Source of the DNA: CBDFKQ01 sp965248855
GTDB taxonomy: Bacteria; Bacteroidota; Bacteroidia; Cytophagales; 172606-1
Direction of reading: 5' to 3'
Assembly: GCA_965248855.1 (NCBI GenBank)
Contig: CBDFKQ010000014.1
Coordinates: forward strand, 372,001-436,000
Length of the DNA: 64,000 nucleotides
The notes below the pieces were generated by a model. The model saw only the letters and a program-made list of their open reading frames with translations, was not told the origin of the DNA and ran no database searches. Numbering within the stretch: position 1 is the first letter of the stretch; the number at the start of each line of letters is the position of its first letter. Positions 62,902 through 64,000 of the stretch are shown here, piece by piece. Position numbers and translations under genes: made by a program.

Positions 62902-63486
62902 TCAGCTTGTTTTTAATATTGAAAGATCAAAAATAAACCCGGGCAGAATTTCCTCTCCGTTTATCCTTTCATCAAAAGTATTTATAATTTCAATTGATTT
63001 ACCTGGGCGATAAATATGCACTTTTTTATCGATTGGGTCAATGATCCAGGCTAATAATGTTCCATTTTCTAAATATTCAATCATTTTGCGATGAATTTCA
63101 GAAATTGTATCATTTTCAGATCTTATTTCTACAATAAAATCAGGGCATAACGGTGGAAATTTCTTTTTTTCGTCAGGTAATAGACTATCCCATCTTTCTT
63201 TTTTAATCCATGCCACATCCGGTGAGCGTGTAGCTTCGTTTGGAAGTTTAAAACCGGTAGAGGAATCGAAAGTCTCACCTAATCCGGTTTGTTCCGACCA
63301 TATTTGTAACCTTGAAGTAATTTTACTATTAATTCTTCCTGTTTCTCCGCCTGTTGGCATAATAAAAATTATTTGTCCTGCTGAAGTTCTTTCAAATTTT
63401 AAATTATGATTTTGACGACAAAATTCATAGAATTCATCGTCAGTCAACTTTTCGCCTTGTATCGGTATTTTTAATTCAAAATACAT
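62902..63486 (-). CDS. Uma2-family restriction-endonuclease-fold protein
   Basis: A 194-residue protein of the Uma2 (DUF820) family with a PD-(D/E)xK fold: FKLPNEATRSPDVAWIKKERW, then PLCPDFIVEIRSENDTI at about residues 115-131, and MIEYLENGTLLAWIIDP near the end. The acidic residues in PDVAWI and PDFIVEIRS are the presumed metal site. These proteins are very numerous in some bacteria and are suspected nucleases, with function unproven. Transcribed alone. Confidence 0.88.
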   Translation of the reverse strand: MYFELKIPIQGEKLTDDEFYEFCRQNHNLKFERTSAGQIIFIMPTGGETGRINSKITSRLQIWSEQTGLGETFDSSTGFKLPNEATRSPDVAWIKKERWDSLLPDEKKKFPPLCPDFIVEIRSENDTISEIHRKMIEYLENGTLLAWIIDPIDKKVHIYRPGKSIEIINTFDERINGEEILPGFIFDLSILKTS

Positions 63487-63585
63487 AATATTTCCTTTTA
63501 AGGATTATTAAGAATATGTGCTGTCTATTATTAACAAATTTACAAATTAATTTCAATCTTTATGAAGAGGCATTTGAAATCTAAA

Positions 63586-64000
63586 TTATAATGCACATTT
63601 AAATAATTTCAGAGCATTTTCATCAGTAGCTTTTTCTACTTCTATCACATCAATATTTTTTAAATCGGCAATTCTATTTGCGATTAAATGCAAATACGCC
63701 GGTTCATTCCTTTTGCCACGATAAGGCACCGGAGCCAGATAAGGACTGTCGGTTTCTAAAACCAAGTGTTGTAAATCAATAAAGGGCAATACCTTTTCTA
63801 AACCTCCGTTTTTAAAAGTTGCAACACCCCCTATTCCCAACAAAAAACCCATATTAATTATTTCTTCAGCATCTTCAAAATTACCTGAAAAACAATGAAA
63901 AATGCCGGTAAGTTTACCGGCAAGCAAAGGTTTTAATATTTCTACAGTTCTCTTAAAAGAATCCCTGCAATGAATAATAATGGGTAAATTATATTTTTTA
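63586..64000 (-). CDS. tatD: TatD-family hydrolase, C-terminal part
   Basis: The minus-strand frame is open from the stop at 63586 to the right edge, so the N-terminus lies outside the window. Visible motifs are IIHCRDS (second metal His) just inside the edge, GIFHCFSG, and VLETDSPYLAPVPYRGKRNEP, the classic TatD metal/substrate signature. TatD proteins are metal-dependent DNases of the amidohydrolase fold, involved in DNA turnover or repair. About 138 of the usual 255-260 residues are present. Confidence 0.95.
   Translation of the reverse strand, partial: KKYNLPIIIHCRDSFKRTVEILKPLLAGKLTGIFHCFSGNFEDAEEIINMGFLLGIGGVATFKNGGLEKVLPFIDLQHLVLETDSPYLAPVPYRGKRNEPAYLHLIANRIADLKNIDVIEVEKATDENALKLFKCAL

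Noticed and set aside
1..64000. Prophage, integrative element or insertion sequence
   Set aside because: No integrase, transposase, phage structural or conjugation gene was recognised on either strand; the GC-rich dinB-dnaE segment has no visible element ends.

Overview
The window looks like an ordinary chromosomal stretch of a low-GC member of the Bacteroidota, probably near Chitinophagaceae/Sphingobacteriia (the family-level placement is inference). The evidence is a TonB-dependent receptor, a type IX secretion sorting domain, Bat aerotolerance proteins, an ECF sigma/anti-sigma pair, several promoters of the Bacteroidota form TAnnTTTG, and strongly AT-rich spacers. No rRNA, tRNA, CRISPR array, transposase, integrase or phage gene was recognised.

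Layout. 1-3.2 kb: a C1 cluster on the minus strand (glutathione-independent type formaldehyde dehydrogenase, FdhD, and the start of a YdeP-type molybdoenzyme running off the left edge). 3.7-9.3 kb: a small coiled-coil protein facing Ku, then a minus-strand run batD-aroC-aroB-folA-ku. 9.4-16 kb: small proteins (one FeoB-associated Cys-rich peptide of 46 aa), a stop-interrupted SRPBCC/AHSA1 gene, htpG, a TonB receptor and a Rof-like Rho inhibitor. 16-30 kb: methyltransferase-purN, a malate/lactate dehydrogenase, a seven-repeat lipoprotein, radA, an asparagine-synthase-like protein, a TetR-small protein-MFS operon, batA, a GH43 hydrolase and a frameshifted small gene. 30.3-34.5 kb: a visibly GC-richer dinB-dnaE translesion polymerase cassette. 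34.5-45 kb: a frameshifted small lipoprotein, tadA, superoxide dismutase, tilS, a probable structured RNA, an LptA/OstA-like protein, a minimal type IX cargo, dnaN, a DedA protein and a GH3-family ligase. 45-64 kb: TerB-like protein, apaG, a PaaE-like reductase, serS, cobT-cobS, an ECF operon with a beta-barrel protein, twin YCF48-type lipoproteins with a shared upstream element, rlmD, sterol-desaturase-like and GNAT-like proteins, an ATP-grasp protein, mdh, an Hpt protein, a Uma2 protein and a partial tatD.

The most striking feature not explained by genes is a family of ten dispersed 38-bp imperfect palindromes (core CGATATCG, outer arms AAATTATSAAT/ATTSATAATTT). All ten are outside coding sequence apart from one touching a stop codon, and they occur in convergent, divergent and tandem spacers alike. 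Two near-identical variants flank the broken AHSA1 gene. Three small genes carry single lesions (one nonsense, two one-base homopolymer frameshifts), which could be real decay or sequence error.
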